Positions 24,803 through 33,259 of a stretch of DNA of 34,846 nucleotides are shown here, piece after piece. The notes beneath the pieces are model-generated. The model did not search any database and had not been told where the DNA came from. It was given only the letters and a program-made list of their open reading frames with translations. Both the position numbers and the translations under genes were made by a program. Source of the stretch: an uncultured Alphaproteobacteria bacterium (lineage in GTDB: Bacteria > Pseudomonadota > Alphaproteobacteria > Caulobacterales > Caulobacteraceae); NCBI GenBank assembly GCA_903909375.1, contig CAIVVM010000028.1, positions 1-34,846 on the forward strand. Reading direction: 5' to 3'. Positions within the stretch are counted from its first letter, which is position 1. Each line of letters begins with the position of its first letter.

Positions 24803-25500
24803 TCACGCTCTACCAGTTCGCGACCTCTCCCTTCACGGAGAAAGTCCGCCGCGCCCTCGCCTACAAGGGCCTGGCCTTCGAGGTGCATGAGGTGGAGCGG
24901 GCGGCAGTGCCCGGTGGCCGCTATTCCGAGGTGAGTCCGACCGGCAAGTTTCCGGCCATAGTTCACGACGGGGTCAGCGTGTGGGACTCAACGGATATCC
25001 TGCTCTACCTCGACCGGATCTTTCCGGATCGTCCGCTGCGTCCTTCCTCGCCGCGTGACGCCGCACTTGCCCACGTGATCGAGGACTGGGCGGATGAGAG
25101 CCTCTATTTCTACGAAATCACCATGCGCCTCTCCTGGTCGCACAACCTGGACGCCGCGCTCGACGAATTCGCGGTGGGCATGCCCGGCGTACCGAGAGAC
25201 AGGCTCAAGGACATGATCCTTGAGGGCGCGTCGGCGCTGACCCGCACGCAGGGGCTTGGCCGCAAGCCGCGGGAACAAGTGGTCTCCGACCTGGATCGTC
25301 ACTTCGATGCGCTGGAGGCCATGCTTGAGGGTCGCGACTGGCTGATCGGCGAAAGTCTCAGCACCGCGGACCTCGCGGTGATCGGCCAGATTCACGCGCT
25401 GCTCTATGCCGAGGAGGGGCGAGCAGCCCTGGCGCGCGCGCCCAACATCCAGGCATGGCTCGCGCGCGTCGACGCCGTGGCACCCAATCTCACCGCCTAG
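24799..25500 (+). CDS. Glutathione S-transferase family protein
   Basis: A 233-aa protein. The N-terminal thioredoxin-fold domain begins MITLYQFATSPFTEKVRRAL, with SPF-x-KVR as the glutathione-site loop and GKFPAIVHDGVSVWDSTDILLYLD giving the cis-Pro and the Asp-Ser glutathione contact. The C-terminal helical domain includes LSTADLAVIGQIHAL. It probably conjugates, isomerises or detoxifies an electrophilic intermediate (for example an enone or epoxide) with glutathione. The ATG overlaps the SDR stop as ATGA and GAGGAAGG precedes it. Confidence 0.9.
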   Translation: MITLYQFATSPFTEKVRRALAYKGLAFEVHEVERAAVPGGRYSEVSPTGKFPAIVHDGVSVWDSTDILLYLDRIFPDRPLRPSSPRDAALAHVIEDWADESLYFYEITMRLSWSHNLDAALDEFAVGMPGVPRDRLKDMILEGASALTRTQGLGRKPREQVVSDLDRHFDALEAMLEGRDWLIGESLSTADLAVIGQIHALLYAEEGRAALARAPNIQAWLARVDAVAPNLTA

Positions 25501-25544
25501 ACGGGCGCGTCAGTTTCGCCCCTCGTCATCGCCGGAGAACCACG

Positions 25545-26801
25545 ATGTTAGCATCGCAGACCTCAACGAGCCTTCTGGCGGCCTGCCGGGCCGATGGGGA
25601 ATTCGGGCTGGCCGCCCGACACTGGACCGGCGGGCTCAGGCTGATCAGCCCAGAAGGTATCTGCGAGCTGAAACTTGAAGCGGGAATCGTCCATCCGGGA
25701 CGGGTTGATCCCGTCGGGAATGGGGTGATCACCCTGACCGCGGACGGCGAAGTCTGGGCGCAGCTGCTCGCCGCAAAACCGCCGCGCCTCTACAATGACG
25801 TCTCGACGATCCTCGGCCTTGAGCAGATGAGCCTGGGCGCCGATCCGGTCGTGTTCGCGCAGTACTATCCCGCCGTTATGCGCGCAGTGGAGTTGCTGCG
25901 ACCGGCTGTCCAGCAGGGTGCGCCGACGGAATCGGCCCTTGCGGGCGAGTTCGACAGCCCGGTCGGGCGCTATGTGCATCTCAATCTGGGCGGCCAGTCC
26001 CACCGGGTCTACTTCGAGGAAGCCGGGCACGGGATACCACTGCTTCTGCAGCATACGGCCGGGTGCCATGGCTCGCAGTGGCGGCATCTGTTCGAGTGCC
26101 GTGAGATCACCGACCACTTCCGGCTCATCGCCTATGATCTGCCCTACCATGGCAAGTCGCTTCCCCCGGTCGGCCCAAAATGGTGGGCAGCCCCCTACGA
26201 GTTGCGGGGGGACTTCCTGCGCTCCGTTCCGTTGGCGCTCAGCAAGGCCCTTGGACTTGAACGGCCGACCTTCATGGGATGTTCCGTGGGCGGCCTGCTC
26301 GCGCTCGACCTCGCCTGTCGCCACGGGGAACAGTTCAGGGCGGTCATCTCGCTCGAAGGCGCGTTGAAGATCGAGACAGATATCGAAACGCTCGGCGCCC
26401 TCTGGCACCCCCAGATCAGCAATGAATACAAGGCGAGGCTCATGAACGCGTTGATGAGCCCCACGTCGCCGGAAGCCTACCGGAAGGAAACCAGTCAGAT
26501 CTATTCGGCCGGCTGGCCGCCTGCTTTCCTTGGAGACCTCTACTATTACGTGGTCGACTTCGACCTCCGGGAGACGGCGGCCCGGATTGATACCGGCAAG
26601 ACCGCGGTCCACATCCTGACCGGCGAGTATGACGCCAGCGGCACACTCGAACTTGGCCAGGCGGCGCACGCCGCCATCCCGGGATCGACCTGGACCCGCA
26701 TGGACAACGTGGGTCACTTCCCGATGTCCGAGAACCCTGCCGCCTTCCTCGAGTATCTGCTGCCGGTCCTTGAAAACGTCCGCCTTGGACAGGGAGTCTG
26801 A
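25545..26801 (+). CDS. Alpha/beta hydrolase with SCP2-like N-terminal domain
   Basis: A 418-aa fusion. Residues ~1-130 carry an SCP2-like module (LKLEAGIVHPG, then VITLTADGEVWAQLLAAKPPRLYND), which in other proteins holds hydrophobic or acyl chains. From ~145 it is an alpha/beta hydrolase: LLLQHTAGCHGSQWRH at the oxyanion position, nucleophile elbow MGCSVGG with Ser247, Asp363 in LTGEYD and His391 in NVGHFPM. It probably hydrolyses an ester, thioester or C-C bond in a hydrophobic intermediate, for instance the Baeyer-Villiger product. GGAG lies 8 bases before ATG 25545. It is 44 bases after the GST stop and its TGA overlaps the next ATG by one base. The N-terminal assignment is the less certain part. 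Confidence 0.88.
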   Translation: MLASQTSTSLLAACRADGEFGLAARHWTGGLRLISPEGICELKLEAGIVHPGRVDPVGNGVITLTADGEVWAQLLAAKPPRLYNDVSTILGLEQMSLGADPVVFAQYYPAVMRAVELLRPAVQQGAPTESALAGEFDSPVGRYVHLNLGGQSHRVYFEEAGHGIPLLLQHTAGCHGSQWRHLFECREITDHFRLIAYDLPYHGKSLPPVGPKWWAAPYELRGDFLRSVPLALSKALGLERPTFMGCSVGGLLALDLACRHGEQFRAVISLEGALKIETDIETLGALWHPQISNEYKARLMNALMSPTSPEAYRKETSQIYSAGWPPAFLGDLYYYVVDFDLRETAARIDTGKTAVHILTGEYDASGTLELGQAAHAAIPGSTWTRMDNVGHFPMSENPAAFLEYLLPVLENVRLGQGV

Positions 26802-28000
26802 TGGTGGCCACCACCGACATTTCAGGCGGCAGCAGCGCCCGGCTCACGAACGAACAGCGGATGATCCGCGACCTCGCCCGTGACTTCACGCGGGACGAAG
26901 TGACTCCGCTGGCCAATCGGCTCGACCCGGAGCGCGGCGAGTTTCCCGACGAACTGATCGAGAAAATGGGCGCCCTGGGCTTCTTCGGAATCATGATCCC
27001 CGAGGAACATGGCGGCCTGGGACTGGGCGTCCTGGAATACTGCCTGGTTGCCGAGGAACTGGCGCGTGGCTGGATGAGCGTGGCCAGCGTGATCGCGCGG
27101 GGCAACGGATTCTATCGCTCGATCCCGGGCAGCGGCGAGGCCCGGAGGGCGAAGATCGCGGCAATGGCGGAGGGCCGCTACCTCGGCGCGGCGGCGCTCT
27201 CCGAGCCCCAGACGGGCTCGGACCTGTCCAGTGTCTCATGTCGTGCCCGCCGGGACGGCGATGAGTGGGTGATCACGGGCAACAAGTACTGGTGCACCTT
27301 TGCCGATCGCGCAGACTTCATCAGCGTGCTCTGCCGGATCGATGACCCGGCCGCACCGGAGGGCCGAGGTGGAACCGTCAGTGTCGCCGTCGAGAAGCCG
27401 CGTGGGCGACTCCCCGAGGGCGTGACCGGCTCGCCCATTCCGAAGATCGGCTATCACGGCTGGAAGACCTGGGAACTGCGCTTCGACGGGGTGCGGGCTC
27501 CGGTCCAGGTGTCAGATGCGGCGTCCACGGGGCGGGCCTTCCAGGCCACGGCGGCGGCGCTGGGTGTCGCGCGCGCGCACACGGCGGCGCGGTCGATCGG
27601 ACTAGCCCAGGCGGCGCTGGACCATGCGGTCGGCTATGCCAGAGAGCGGGTTCAGTTCGGACGCCCGATCTCGGACTTCCAGGCCATCCGCTTCAAGATC
27701 GCCACCATGGCCACCGAGATCGAGGCCGCCCGCCAACTCATGTATCACACCTGCGCGGAGCTGGACGCCGGACGTCCTGCGACCGTCGAAACCTCGATGG
27801 TCAAGTATTTCGCCTCGGAGATGTCCGAACGGGTGACCAGCGAGGCGATCCAGATCCTCGGCGGCGCCGGCTACACGACCCTCCACCCGGTGGAACGCTA
27901 CTGGCGTGACGCACGCCTGACCAAGATCTTCGAGGGGACCTCGGAAATTCAGCAACGGATCATCTCCGACCAGCTGCTTGGGAAGCCGACCAGACCGTAG
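26801..28000 (+). CDS. Acyl-CoA dehydrogenase
   Basis: A 399-aa flavoprotein. It has MIPEEHGGLGLGVLEYCLVAEELARGW, the FAD/substrate loop AALSEPQTGSDLSSV, TGNKYWCTFADRAD, and QILGGAGYTTLHPVERYWRDARLTKIFEGTSEIQ at the end. Glu378 in EGTSEIQ is at the usual catalytic-base position of medium-chain enzymes. It introduces a 2,3-double bond into an acyl-CoA and passes electrons to ETF. The start overlaps the hydrolase stop by one base. It is the last gene of the ALDH operon; the enoyl-CoA product could go to the enoyl-CoA hydratase at 2455-3336 or to the MaoC pair. Confidence 0.95.
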   Translation: MVATTDISGGSSARLTNEQRMIRDLARDFTRDEVTPLANRLDPERGEFPDELIEKMGALGFFGIMIPEEHGGLGLGVLEYCLVAEELARGWMSVASVIARGNGFYRSIPGSGEARRAKIAAMAEGRYLGAAALSEPQTGSDLSSVSCRARRDGDEWVITGNKYWCTFADRADFISVLCRIDDPAAPEGRGGTVSVAVEKPRGRLPEGVTGSPIPKIGYHGWKTWELRFDGVRAPVQVSDAASTGRAFQATAAALGVARAHTAARSIGLAQAALDHAVGYARERVQFGRPISDFQAIRFKIATMATEIEAARQLMYHTCAELDAGRPATVETSMVKYFASEMSERVTSEAIQILGGAGYTTLHPVERYWRDARLTKIFEGTSEIQQRIISDQLLGKPTRP

Positions 28001-28074
28001 GGAGGGCGGTGGGTCTATCCTGACTACTGGGCTTGTCTGGAGACGTCTCGCCGCTTGCCTGACAGCACCGCCAA

Positions 28075-28135
28075 TCAGATCCGGAACGGGTCTCTGAAAA
28101 CCCGGATCTGAGTCAAGGCGCGGAATGTCCGCGCC
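28075..28135. terminator. Two consecutive inverted repeats after the acyl-CoA dehydrogenase gene
   Basis: A 10-bp perfect repeat TCAGATCCGG (28075-28084) / CCGGATCTGA (28102-28111) is followed by an 8-bp perfect hairpin GGCGCGGA-atg-TCCGCGCC (28117-28135). They lie 75-135 bases after the stop in a 259-base gap before the next SDR and could end the ALDH operon; no T-run follows. Confidence 0.4.
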
Positions 28136-28259
28136 AATTCGGCCTCAAACCGCCGATGATCGGCCGTCGCGCGTTGCTACCCGATGGTCCTGGCGTAGGC
28201 CTCGGATTGAGTACACATTTTCGAGCGGCCACCGCTGCGGATGGCGCTATGGTCCCGTC

Positions 28260-29126
28260 ATGAGCCAGACTTTCCAGAACCTCCCCCCGATCGCAGACGG
28301 CGGAGCCGCGGTGATCACTGGCGCCGCAAGCGGCATCGGCCTGGCTGCCGCACGACGCTTTGCGGGCCTTGGACTTCCCGTCGTCCTGGCCGATCAATCC
28401 GAGGAGAAATTGCGGGCGGCGGAGATTTCTATTCGCGAGGCAGGCGGTCGCGTCGTCGCCGTGCCAACTGACGTGTCAAAGGCTTCCGACTTCGAGCGAC
28501 TCAGGGATCTCACCCACAGCCACTTCGGCGACGTCGGGGTGCTGTTGCTGAATGCCGGAACCGGCGCCAACCCAGGCGCCACCTGGCAGAACCAGGACGC
28601 CTGGCGAGCTTTGATAGACGTCAACTTCTGGGGCGTGCTGAACGGGGCACAAGCCTTCCTGCCCGCCATGATAGAAAGTGGCCGCGCGGGATACGTGATC
28701 GCCACCGGCTCAAAGCAGGGCATCACCACCCCGCCAGGCAACCCGGCCTACAACGTCTCGAAAGCCGCCGTGAAGGCGTACACTGAAGCGATGCAGCATG
28801 AGCTGCGCAACACAGCCGGATGCCGCATCAGCGCCCACCTCCTGATCCCCGGCTTCACCTTCACCGGCATGACCGGCGGAGGCCTCGTTACCGAGAAGCC
28901 AACCGCCGCCTGGACGACCGATCAGGTGATCGAATTCATGCTGGAGAGCCTCGGGCGAGGCGACTTCTATATCCTCTGCCCAGACAACGACGTGTCGCGT
29001 GAGACGGACGAGAAGCGGATGGCATGGGCCATCGGCGACGCCATCGAGAACCGTCCTCCGCTCTCTCGCTGGCATCCGGATTGGCAGGACCGCTTCGCCG
29101 CCTACATGGCGAGCCAGACTAGCTGA
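28260..29126 (+). CDS. Short-chain dehydrogenase/reductase, second paralogue
   Basis: A 288-aa classical SDR with AAVITGAASGIG (cofactor loop), LADQSEEK, LNAGTG, VNFWGVLNG, and Ser151, Tyr164 and Lys168 (YNVSK). LADQ has an acidic residue at the NAD-selective position. The C-terminus (RPPLSRWHPDWQDRFAAYMAS) differs from that of the other SDR. The substrate is unknown. ATG 28260 has only a weak GG upstream, so the start is moderately sure. It lacks the shared operator and stands apart from the IclR-type units; it is followed by a strong hairpin before the TetR gene. Confidence 0.92.
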   Translation: MSQTFQNLPPIADGGAAVITGAASGIGLAAARRFAGLGLPVVLADQSEEKLRAAEISIREAGGRVVAVPTDVSKASDFERLRDLTHSHFGDVGVLLLNAGTGANPGATWQNQDAWRALIDVNFWGVLNGAQAFLPAMIESGRAGYVIATGSKQGITTPPGNPAYNVSKAAVKAYTEAMQHELRNTAGCRISAHLLIPGFTFTGMTGGGLVTEKPTAAWTTDQVIEFMLESLGRGDFYILCPDNDVSRETDEKRMAWAIGDAIENRPPLSRWHPDWQDRFAAYMASQTS

Positions 29127-29209
29127 CGCCGGATCTCATCCCCTCAGCCGCAGCTTAAGAAAAGCAGCTTTACGACTGCAGTGCGCCAGGAGCGGTTGTT
29201 AGGTCTGTT

Positions 29210-29267
29210 CCGGTTTCTCGCCGTTGACCGGTCCGGAGTGTCACTCCCCGGAACGGCGAGTTTCCGG
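29210..29267. terminator. Long hairpin upstream of the TetR gene
   Basis: The arms are CTCGCCGTT (29217-29225) and AACGGCGAG (29252-29260), with inner arms GGAGTG and CACTCC around a 1-base loop and CCGG paired with CCGG between them. Outside lie a symmetric TTT/TTT loop and another CCGG/CCGG pair. About 23 base pairs in all. TTT follows the main stem, so it may terminate the SDR transcript; it is also symmetrical enough to be a mobile repeat. Confidence 0.55.
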
Positions 29268-29271
29268 CGCT

Positions 29272-29307
29272 GACCCAACGGGGACATTCGACCCAATGCG
29301 GACGTTC
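29272..29307 (+). repeat. 18-bp tandem repeat, two copies
   Basis: GACCCAACGGGGACATTC (29272-29289) is followed directly by GACCCAATGCGGACGTTC (29290-29307), with 3 differences in 18. Related words occur near the right end: AATGCAGACGCTC at 34628-34640 and, inverted, TCGAACGTCCGCTTT at 34686-34700. Confidence 0.5.
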
Positions 29308-29391
29308 ACTTGCCCAAACTTGGACAGCCAGAAAGCGCCCGGAGCGACCCTTTCTGCGCGGAGCAAACCGGACCTCGTTCAGGGTCAGCGC

Positions 29392-30819
29392 ATGACCATC
29401 AGCGACTCTAGTGCGTATGTCCCGACCGCACCTGACGAGGCGGAACGCCGTGGCCTTGCAGATCGCGGGGTGACCGCAGCGCTTGACGATCCCTACAATC
29501 ATGACGGAACGGCTCACCAGCCGGAGGCAGCTCAGGATCATCGCGTGGCGCGAAAAGCCCCCAACTCCCGCCCAAGCGACGGCGGCTCCCGACGCGAGGC
29601 GCTGATCGACGGGGCGGCCCGTCGGCTTAACCGGGAAGGCGTGCGGGACACGACCCTGCGCGACCTCGCGGCGGAAATGAACCTCACCCGCGCCGCGCTC
29701 TACTACTACATCGAGGATCGTGAGGATCTCGTCTTCCAGGTCTACCGGCGGTCCTGCGACCTGCTGGCCCGGGCTCTGGGAGAGGCCGTCGCAGAGGGGG
29801 GAAGCGCGCTTGAGACCGTCAGCCGCTTCGTCGCGCGGGCATTGGCGCCCGGAGAGCCTGAGATGGCGCGCCTCACTGAGATAGGCCTGTTGCGCGACAA
29901 CAACTGCGCCACTGTGCTTGCCCTCCATGAGGGCGTCGTGGCCCGGCTGGCCGCGATTCTGGAAGCCGGCGTGCGGGCAGGAGAACTCCGCCCGTTCAAC
30001 CCGGACATCGTGGCGCGGACCGTGGTCAGCATGATTCACGGCGCGCCCGTGATCCTGAACTATCCGTTCCACCCCGTACCACTGGACCCCGGGGTCTACC
30101 TTGCGACCTTGCAGGACGTCCTGATGCAAGGCTGGGCCGGCGATCGGAACAGGCCGCTGGCGCCCGCCCATGTCGATCTTGCGCCCTACCGGGCCCGGCA
30201 GGTCTCGGCCTTCGATCGTGAGGCCCTGGCTGTCGCGCGGCGTGAACAGATCATGATCACCGCCTCTAGGCTCTTCAATCACAAGGGGATCGACGCCACG
30301 TCTCTCGAGGAAATTGCAGCCGAGCTGCGTGTGACCAAGCGGACCCTGTATCAACACGTGGGCGACAAGCGGGCGCTGGTCACGGCCTGCATTCGCCGAA
30401 GTTATGGCATCACCGACGCCATCGAAGCGGAGGCGATCACACACCGCAACGGCCGCAACACGATCGCCGAAGCCGTTTTCGCCAGCCTCACCGGCGCCGC
30501 CCAGGTGTGGCTTTGGGAAGACATCGCGCCGCTTAGGGTGAACCTGGGTTTCGATGCCCTGTCTCCTGAAGACCGACAGGACCTGACGAGGTACGCCCAG
30601 GTCCTCGGCGAGAACTGGCGCGGTCACTTCACCGCGCTGAAGGCCGCAGGCGACGCGCGGTGCATGGACCTCGACATCCTGCTGCCCATGCTGCCGACCG
30701 CCGCCGCCTGGCTCGCCAGGGGGGCGCCGGGGACGGACGAGGCGCAGCGGGCGCGGATCGCTGCGCAGGTCGTCGATGTCCACCGCCTGGGTCTCAAGGC
30801 GCTACAGAGCGCCTCATAA
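29392..30819 (+). CDS. Double-headed TetR/AcrR-type transcriptional regulator
   Basis: A 475-aa protein, about twice the usual TetR length, with two complete TetR DNA-binding domains. The first is at ~66-120 (REALIDGAARRLNREGVRDTTLRDLAAEMNLTRAALYYYIEDREDLV); the second is at ~281-336 (REQIMITASRLFNHKGIDATSLEEIAAELRVTKRTLYQHVGDKRALV). Each is followed by a helical region long enough to be a ligand and dimerisation domain. One chain might behave as a built-in dimer. I chose ATG 29392 because AGGG lies 7 bases upstream; the first ~60 residues look disordered. It probably regulates the receptor-esterase operon that starts 110 bases downstream, and perhaps itself. Confidence 0.92.
   Translation: MTISDSSAYVPTAPDEAERRGLADRGVTAALDDPYNHDGTAHQPEAAQDHRVARKAPNSRPSDGGSRREALIDGAARRLNREGVRDTTLRDLAAEMNLTRAALYYYIEDREDLVFQVYRRSCDLLARALGEAVAEGGSALETVSRFVARALAPGEPEMARLTEIGLLRDNNCATVLALHEGVVARLAAILEAGVRAGELRPFNPDIVARTVVSMIHGAPVILNYPFHPVPLDPGVYLATLQDVLMQGWAGDRNRPLAPAHVDLAPYRARQVSAFDREALAVARREQIMITASRLFNHKGIDATSLEEIAAELRVTKRTLYQHVGDKRALVTACIRRSYGITDAIEAEAITHRNGRNTIAEAVFASLTGAAQVWLWEDIAPLRVNLGFDALSPEDRQDLTRYAQVLGENWRGHFTALKAAGDARCMDLDILLPMLPTAAAWLARGAPGTDEAQRARIAAQVVDVHRLGLKALQSAS
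30797..30814 (+). terminator. Hairpin in the 3' end of the TetR gene
   Basis: AGGCGCT-acag-AGCGCCT is a 7-bp perfect stem just before the TetR stop codon. It could weaken read-through from the TetR gene into the receptor operon. No T-run follows. Confidence 0.3.
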
Positions 30820-30829
30820 CGCGCACGTA

Positions 30830-30844
30830 TTGAATGACACTCAA
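30830..30844. promoter_or_regulatory. Candidate TetR operator
   Basis: TTGAATGACACTCAA is a 15-bp palindrome of the form TTGAnTGnCAnTCAA, with all fixed positions symmetrical. It lies 11 bases after the TetR stop and ahead of a TTGACA -35-like hexamer at 30857-30862, with 85 bases left to the receptor ATG. This is a typical place for a TetR-family operator. Confidence 0.5.
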
Positions 30845-30929
30845 ACGTAGAATTATTTGACACCGGTCTTCGTTTTCGATCTTTCTGAAACCGAAATGTT
30901 GAATCGACGCCCATCAGGAGCGTCGGCGC

Positions 30930-33257
30930 ATGGGGAGATCGCGAATGCAATTCCGGACCAGCACCACCCGACAATCCGCCACACGACGCGCGGCGCTGCT
31001 GGCAAGCGTCGCCGGACTCGCTGCCGCTCTGCCAGCTTGGGCACATGCCGCCGAGACGGAGACGGCCGTCGATGAGGTGGTGGTGACCGTCCGACACCGC
31101 GAGGAGAATCTTCAGAACGTGCCGGCCGCAGTCGCCGCTGTCTCGGGCGAGTTCATGGAGAAGACCAACACCACCAACATCGCCGATCTGGCTCGCTTCG
31201 TGCCCAGCCTGCAATTCCAGATCATCAATCCGCGAAATTCTCAGCTGAACATCCGCGGACTTGGCAATGCGGTCGGCCTCGCCAACGACGGCCTGGATCC
31301 GGGTGTCGGGTTCTATGTTGACGGCGTCTACTACAACCGCCCCGCCACGGCGTCCTTCGATCTGGTCGACCTGCAGAACGTGCAGGTCTTGAACGGTCCG
31401 CAGGGCACCCTCTACGGCAAGAACACCACCGCGGGCGCAGTCAGCGTCACCACGGCCAGTCCCGCCTTCAGCCTGGGTGCGACCCTCGAAGGGACCGGCG
31501 GCAACTACGGCTTCTACCAGCTCAAGGGGTCGGTCACCGGGCCTATCGTCGCCGACAAGATCGCCGCCCGCCTGTCCATCTCGAAGACCGCCCGCGATGG
31601 ATTCCAAGTAAACGCCGTCAATGGCAAACGCATCAACGACCAGGACAACTTCACCGCCCGCGGACAGGTGCTGTTCAACCTCTCTGACGAGGCCCGGCTG
31701 CGGATCATCGGCGACTACAGCAAGCAGAACACGAACTGCTGCGCCGCCGATCTGAAGGGGCTCTGGACGCCGCCTTCCGGCGCCAGCTTCACAGCCCTCT
31801 CCGCCCAGCTGGGCTCCACGCCGCAGGTCGGCCGGGTCCAGGTCGATGCCCCCGTGAAGGCCGACCAGGACACCGGAGGTATCTCGGCAGAGGCCACGCT
31901 GGACCTCCCCGGCGCTGTGCTGACGTCCATCACGGCCTGGCGCTACTGGGACTGGCGCCCCGCCAGCGATCTGCTGCAGACCGCGCTGGACGACGTCCGT
32001 CAGGCTGCGGTCGAAGACGACCAGGAGCAGGTGAGCCAGGAGATCCGGATCGCCTCGTCCGGCGACAACACCATCGACTACGTCGGCGGGGTCTATTTCT
32101 ATCATGAGGTGGTCGAGGCCCGCGGCGTCACCGAGTTCGGCTCGGCCGCGACCGCCTCGCTTGTCAGCCGTGCGCTGCCGGCCTTGATCCTCAACGGCTA
32201 CCGCATCGACAGTATCGCGAAGTATAACACGACCAGCTACGCCGGGTTCGGCCAGCTGACCTGGCACGCCACCGAGGCGCTCAGCGTCACCGGCGGGCTG
32301 CGCTACACCCATGACGCCAAGCGGGGCACATACGACGCCGTGGCCTCAGGCGGGGCGCCCCTGGCAGGCCCCCTAGCCCCATTCGCGGCGATCCGCGCGG
32401 TGCTCGGCGTGTCCAAGTCGTTCAAGACAGGGGTCAAGGATGGCGCCTGGAGCGGCCATGTCAATGTCGCCTACGAGGTCAATCCGGACGTCCTGACCTA
32501 CGCGTCCTACTCGCGGGGGAACCGCTCCAGCGGAATGAACCTGAACCAGCTGCCGGCCGGCGCGAGTTCGATCATCCGGGCCGAGACCATCGAGGCGCTG
32601 GAAGTCGGCATAAAATCGCGTCTGCTCGACCGGCGCCTGACCTTGAACGCCGACGTGTTCTATCAGACCGACAAGGACTACCAGGCCAACGCGGTCGATC
32701 CGGTGCTGCTCCGGACCTACCTGGCGAATATCCCCAAGGTTCGCTCGAAGGGTTTCGAAGTCTCAGCCCAGGCAAGATTCAGCCAAGCCTTCGACGCCTA
32801 TGCATCGATGACCTACAACAAGGCCACCAACGTCAGCTTCCCCAACGCGCCTTGTCCGGTCGAGACACCGCTGCCCGCGCCGTCCAGCTGCAACTTCAAC
32901 GGTTCGGAGCTGCCCGGCACGCCCAAATGGGCCCTCGCATTCGGCTTCGAGTACCACCGTCCGGTCACAGTGGCCGGCCGCGAGGCCGAGTTCTACCTGG
33001 GCGCCGACGACAGTTATCGCTCGGCGTTCAGCAACGACGCCACCAACTCGATCTACGGCCGCCTGCCCAGCCGCAACCTCGTCAACGCTCGTCTCGGCGT
33101 GCGGGCGGCCGAGCGGGGCTGGGACGCCTACGTGTGGGGCAAGAACCTGGGCGACGTGGATTTCTACAACTCCACCAGCGCCGCGGCCACAGGCTATATC
33201 TTCGGCTTCCGGGGTGAGCCCCGGACCTACGGCGCGACGCTGCGGCTGCGGTACTAG
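30930..33257 (+). CDS. TonB-dependent outer-membrane receptor (775 aa)
   Basis: The signal peptide (TRRAALLASVAGLAAALPAWAHA) is followed by a TonB box VDEVVVTVRHREENLQNVP. The plug has IADLARFVPSLQF, NIRGLGNAV, VDGVYYNRP and VQVLNGPQGTLYGKNTTAGAVSVTT. The barrel ends GATLRLRY with a terminal aromatic residue. It is of the shorter type common in sphingomonad and Caulobacterales degradation clusters and unlike the 991-aa receptor in length and plug sequence. The start could be ATG 30930 (AGGAG 9 bases upstream) or ATG 30945 (GGGGAG 7 bases upstream). Only 2 bases separate its stop from the esterase gene, which suggests that uptake and periplasmic hydrolysis are coupled. Confidence 0.95.
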   Translation: MGRSRMQFRTSTTRQSATRRAALLASVAGLAAALPAWAHAAETETAVDEVVVTVRHREENLQNVPAAVAAVSGEFMEKTNTTNIADLARFVPSLQFQIINPRNSQLNIRGLGNAVGLANDGLDPGVGFYVDGVYYNRPATASFDLVDLQNVQVLNGPQGTLYGKNTTAGAVSVTTASPAFSLGATLEGTGGNYGFYQLKGSVTGPIVADKIAARLSISKTARDGFQVNAVNGKRINDQDNFTARGQVLFNLSDEARLRIIGDYSKQNTNCCAADLKGLWTPPSGASFTALSAQLGSTPQVGRVQVDAPVKADQDTGGISAEATLDLPGAVLTSITAWRYWDWRPASDLLQTALDDVRQAAVEDDQEQVSQEIRIASSGDNTIDYVGGVYFYHEVVEARGVTEFGSAATASLVSRALPALILNGYRIDSIAKYNTTSYAGFGQLTWHATEALSVTGGLRYTHDAKRGTYDAVASGGAPLAGPLAPFAAIRAVLGVSKSFKTGVKDGAWSGHVNVAYEVNPDVLTYASYSRGNRSSGMNLNQLPAGASSIIRAETIEALEVGIKSRLLDRRLTLNADVFYQTDKDYQANAVDPVLLRTYLANIPKVRSKGFEVSAQARFSQAFDAYASMTYNKATNVSFPNAPCPVETPLPAPSSCNFNGSELPGTPKWALAFGFEYHRPVTVAGREAEFYLGADDSYRSAFSNDATNSIYGRLPSRNLVNARLGVRAAERGWDAYVWGKNLGDVDFYNSTSAAATGYIFGFRGEPRTYGATLRLRY

Positions 33258-33259
33258 CC

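Larger units (their letters stand above)
29127..29391. other. Spacer with hairpin and tandem repeat
   Basis: A 265-base gap between the SDR and the TetR gene. It contains the hairpin at 29210-29267 and a tandem repeat at 29272-29307. The TetR frame stays open through part of it (from 29224), but those codons show no conservation and cross the hairpin, so I treat it as leader DNA. Confidence 0.5.

Noticed and set aside
29170..30783. A 537-codon open frame on the - strand
   Set aside because: It is antisense to the TetR gene, which has two clear DNA-binding domains; the frame has no family features and crosses the hairpin region.
30624..32312. A 562-codon open frame on the - strand
   Set aside because: It is antisense to the second TonB receptor and spans the TetR end and the intergenic palindrome; composition is that of a shadow frame.
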